Part shown: positions 6,147 to 7,318 of the stretch, in pieces
Layout of the letters: the number at the start of each line of letters is the position of its first letter
How positions within the stretch are numbered: position 1 is the first letter of the stretch
DNA from: JANRKT01 sp033763355
GTDB taxonomy: Bacteria; Bacteroidota; Bacteroidia; Chitinophagales; Chitinophagaceae
Direction: 5' to 3'
Assembly: GCA_033763355.1 (NCBI GenBank)
Contig: JANRKT010000161.1
Coordinates: forward strand, 1-7,318
Length of the DNA stretch: 7,318 bases
Translations under genes and position numbers: made by a program
Notes under the pieces: generated by a model
Told to the model about the DNA's origin: nothing
What the model saw: the letters and a program-made list of their open reading frames with translations, nothing else
The model's database searches: none

Positions 6147-7318
6147 ATGCACAGCCCCCTGGTTGAAAAAGATTTGCAATATGTATGGCATCCCTTTACC
6201 CCCTTAAAATCTTCGCCTGAACCAATTGCCATAGTTAAAGGAGAAGGGGTTTACCTGTTTGATGAAGATGGAAACCGTTACATTGACGCCATCAGCAGTT
6301 GGTGGGTAAATTTACACGGACATGCCCATCCCTATATTGCAGAAAAAATTTATGAACAGGCAAAGCAACTGGAGCATGTAATTTTTGCAGGATTTACGCA
6401 TGCCCCCGCTGTAAACATTGCAGAAAGATTATTAAATATCCTTCCTGGAAAATTCTCAAAAATCTTTTTCAGTGATAATGGCTCTACCTCAACTGAAGTT
6501 GCAATTAAAATGGCATTGCAGTACTGGTGGAACCTGGGAAAGAATACAAGAGACAAGAGGCAAAGGGCAAGAAACAAAATTCTTGCTTTCAACAATTCTT
6601 ACCACGGTGACACATTCGGGGCAATGAGTGTAAGTGACAGGAGTGTGTTTACACTCGCCTTTCAGGATAAATTATTTGAAGTTATTTTTATAGATACGCC
6701 TCCCTCCCACCCGCTTCCTGCCATTTCATCTTTACCGCTTAACGAAATTGCCTGCTTTATATACGAACCACTTGTACAGGGCGCAGGTGGAATGAGAATG
6801 TATGAAGCTGAAGCGTTGAATGAATTGCTCAGGATTTGCAAACAACATAATATTATCTGCATTGCCGATGAAGTAATGACCGGTTTTGGAAGAACCGGAA
6901 AACTTTTTGCCTCTGAATATTGTGAAGAAAAACCTGATATCACCTGCCTGAGCAAAGGCCTTACCGGCGGAACTATGCCCATGGGCATTACAGCCTGTAC
7001 ACAAAAAATAGTTGATGCATTTATTACTGATGATAAGCTGAAAACCTTTTTTCACGGGCATTCTTATACTGCTAACCCTTTGGCCTGTGCCGCTGCGTTA
7101 GCCAGTTTAGATTTATTGCAAAAAGAAGATTGTACAGAGCAAATTGAAAGAATTGAATGGCAGCATCAGGGTTTCTCAACTCAAATCCGGAACCTGAAAC
7201 CCGGAACCCGCAATAAAATTAAAAACCTCCGCCAAACAGGTACTATCCTCGCATTTGAAATAATAACAGAAGGAAAGGATGAATACCTCAATAACATCAG
7301 CGCCATGATTACAAAAAG
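6147..7318 (+). CDS. bioA: Adenosylmethionine-8-amino-7-oxononanoate aminotransferase (DAPA synthase), 3' partial
   Basis: This is a PLP-dependent class III aminotransferase of biotin synthesis. It transfers an amino group from S-adenosylmethionine to 7-keto-8-aminopelargonate to make 7,8-diaminopelargonate in the cytoplasm. The first 390 residues are present and the gene runs off the window; about 30-40 residues are probably missing. BioA features are VWHPFT (13-18), ISSWW (49-53), HGHAHP, DNGSTSTEVAIKMA (110-123), YHGDTFGAMSVSD (152-164), YEPLVQGAGGM (206-216), IADEVMTGFGRTG (239-251, with Asp241 contacting the pyridine nitrogen), LSKGLTGG with PLP Lys270, and the GHSYTANPLACAAA segment (304-317). 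The ATG at 6147 puts the N-terminus where the family has it, and no other ATG lies before residue 122. Two tandem heptamer arrays lie inside the gene at residues 133-144 and 344-356, in places that look extended. No other bio gene is visible; one may follow downstream. Confidence 0.95.
   Translation, partial: MHSPLVEKDLQYVWHPFTPLKSSPEPIAIVKGEGVYLFDEDGNRYIDAISSWWVNLHGHAHPYIAEKIYEQAKQLEHVIFAGFTHAPAVNIAERLLNILPGKFSKIFFSDNGSTSTEVAIKMALQYWWNLGKNTRDKRQRARNKILAFNNSYHGDTFGAMSVSDRSVFTLAFQDKLFEVIFIDTPPSHPLPAISSLPLNEIACFIYEPLVQGAGGMRMYEAEALNELLRICKQHNIICIADEVMTGFGRTGKLFASEYCEEKPDITCLSKGLTGGTMPMGITACTQKIVDAFITDDKLKTFFHGHSYTANPLACAAALASLDLLQKEDCTEQIERIEWQHQGFSTQIRNLKPGTRNKIKNLRQTGTILAFEIITEGKDEYLNNISAMITK
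6544..6578 (+). repeat. Degenerate 7-bp tandem array, consensus RRRCAAR, five units, in bioA
   Basis: Five consecutive 7-base units start at 6544, 6551, 6558, 6565 and 6572, each fitting or nearly fitting R-R-R-C-A-A-R (for example AGACAAG, GGGCAAG). CAA recurs at the same place in all five. The array codes for a basic stretch (N-T-R-D-K-R-Q-R-A-R-N-K) in a loop between an alpha helix and the strand before YHGDT. Confidence 0.65.
7178..7212 (+). repeat. Degenerate 7-bp tandem array, consensus ACCCGGA, five units, in bioA
   Basis: Five 7-base units start at 7178, 7185, 7192, 7199 and 7206. The last four are close to ACCCGGA (ATCCGGA, ACCTGAA, ACCCGGA, ACCCGCA); the first (AACTCAA) is weaker. 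It codes for S-T-Q-I-R-N-L-K-P-G-T-R-N, just before the RQTGTILAFE strand of the C-terminal domain. It has the same unit length and copy number as the array at 6544 but a different sequence. Confidence 0.6.

Noticed and set aside
6544..7212. The heptamer arrays as a CRISPR-like or mobile structure
   Set aside because: Units are adjacent with no spacers, and no cas gene, transposase or terminal repeats are present; they are simple tandem repeats inside a coding region.
6147..7318. bioA as a broken gene because of the repeat arrays
   Set aside because: The frame stays open through both arrays to the window end, and all catalytic residues, including Lys270 and Asp241, are in place.

Overview
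The window reads as a piece of a Bacteroidota chromosome, most likely from the Chitinophagaceae or a close relative. The evidence is a moderate-to-low GC content, start codons without Shine-Dalgarno sequences, a good match to the Bacteroidota -7 promoter element (TAnnTTTG), a KdpD split from its kinase, and an ECF sigma operon of envelope proteins typical of the group. The family placement is inference from memory of related genomes. No RNA gene, insertion sequence, phage gene or CRISPR array was seen.

Left part (1-2151, + strand): the 3' end of a short, kinase-less KdpD (universal-stress-protein domain) overlaps by one base (TAATG) a 569-aa membrane histidine kinase with two membrane helices, HAMP, PAS, HisKA and HATPase domains. 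Together they look like the split Bacteroidota version of the KdpD potassium/turgor sensor. The kdpABC genes and a response regulator are not in the window and may lie upstream.

Middle part (2129-6051, - strand): four tightly packed genes read right to left. They are an ECF sigma factor, a 497-aa protein with a short basic cytoplasmic segment, one membrane helix, a long disordered linker and a C-terminal beta-barrel-like domain (a candidate one-piece trans-envelope anti-sigma factor), an LVIVD-repeat beta-propeller lipoprotein, and a small outer-membrane beta-barrel protein. Overlap or spacing (14-nt overlap, 24 nt, 4 nt) indicates one transcript. A plausible reading is an envelope-sensing regulon in which the sigma factor is held by the membrane protein and the two exported proteins are its partners or outputs. 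The last gene overlaps the end of the histidine kinase gene tail to tail by 23 bp.

Right part (6052-7318): a 95-bp divergent promoter region separates the sigma operon from bioA (+ strand, cut by the window end), which encodes the biotin-pathway aminotransferase DAPA synthase. The bioA -7 element lies so close to the ATG that its transcript is probably leaderless or nearly so. The bioA coding region also carries two degenerate tandem arrays of 7-bp units, each five units long, at places where the protein appears longer than its relatives.

The most interesting items are the sigma/trans-envelope protein/propeller/barrel operon and the in-gene heptamer arrays.
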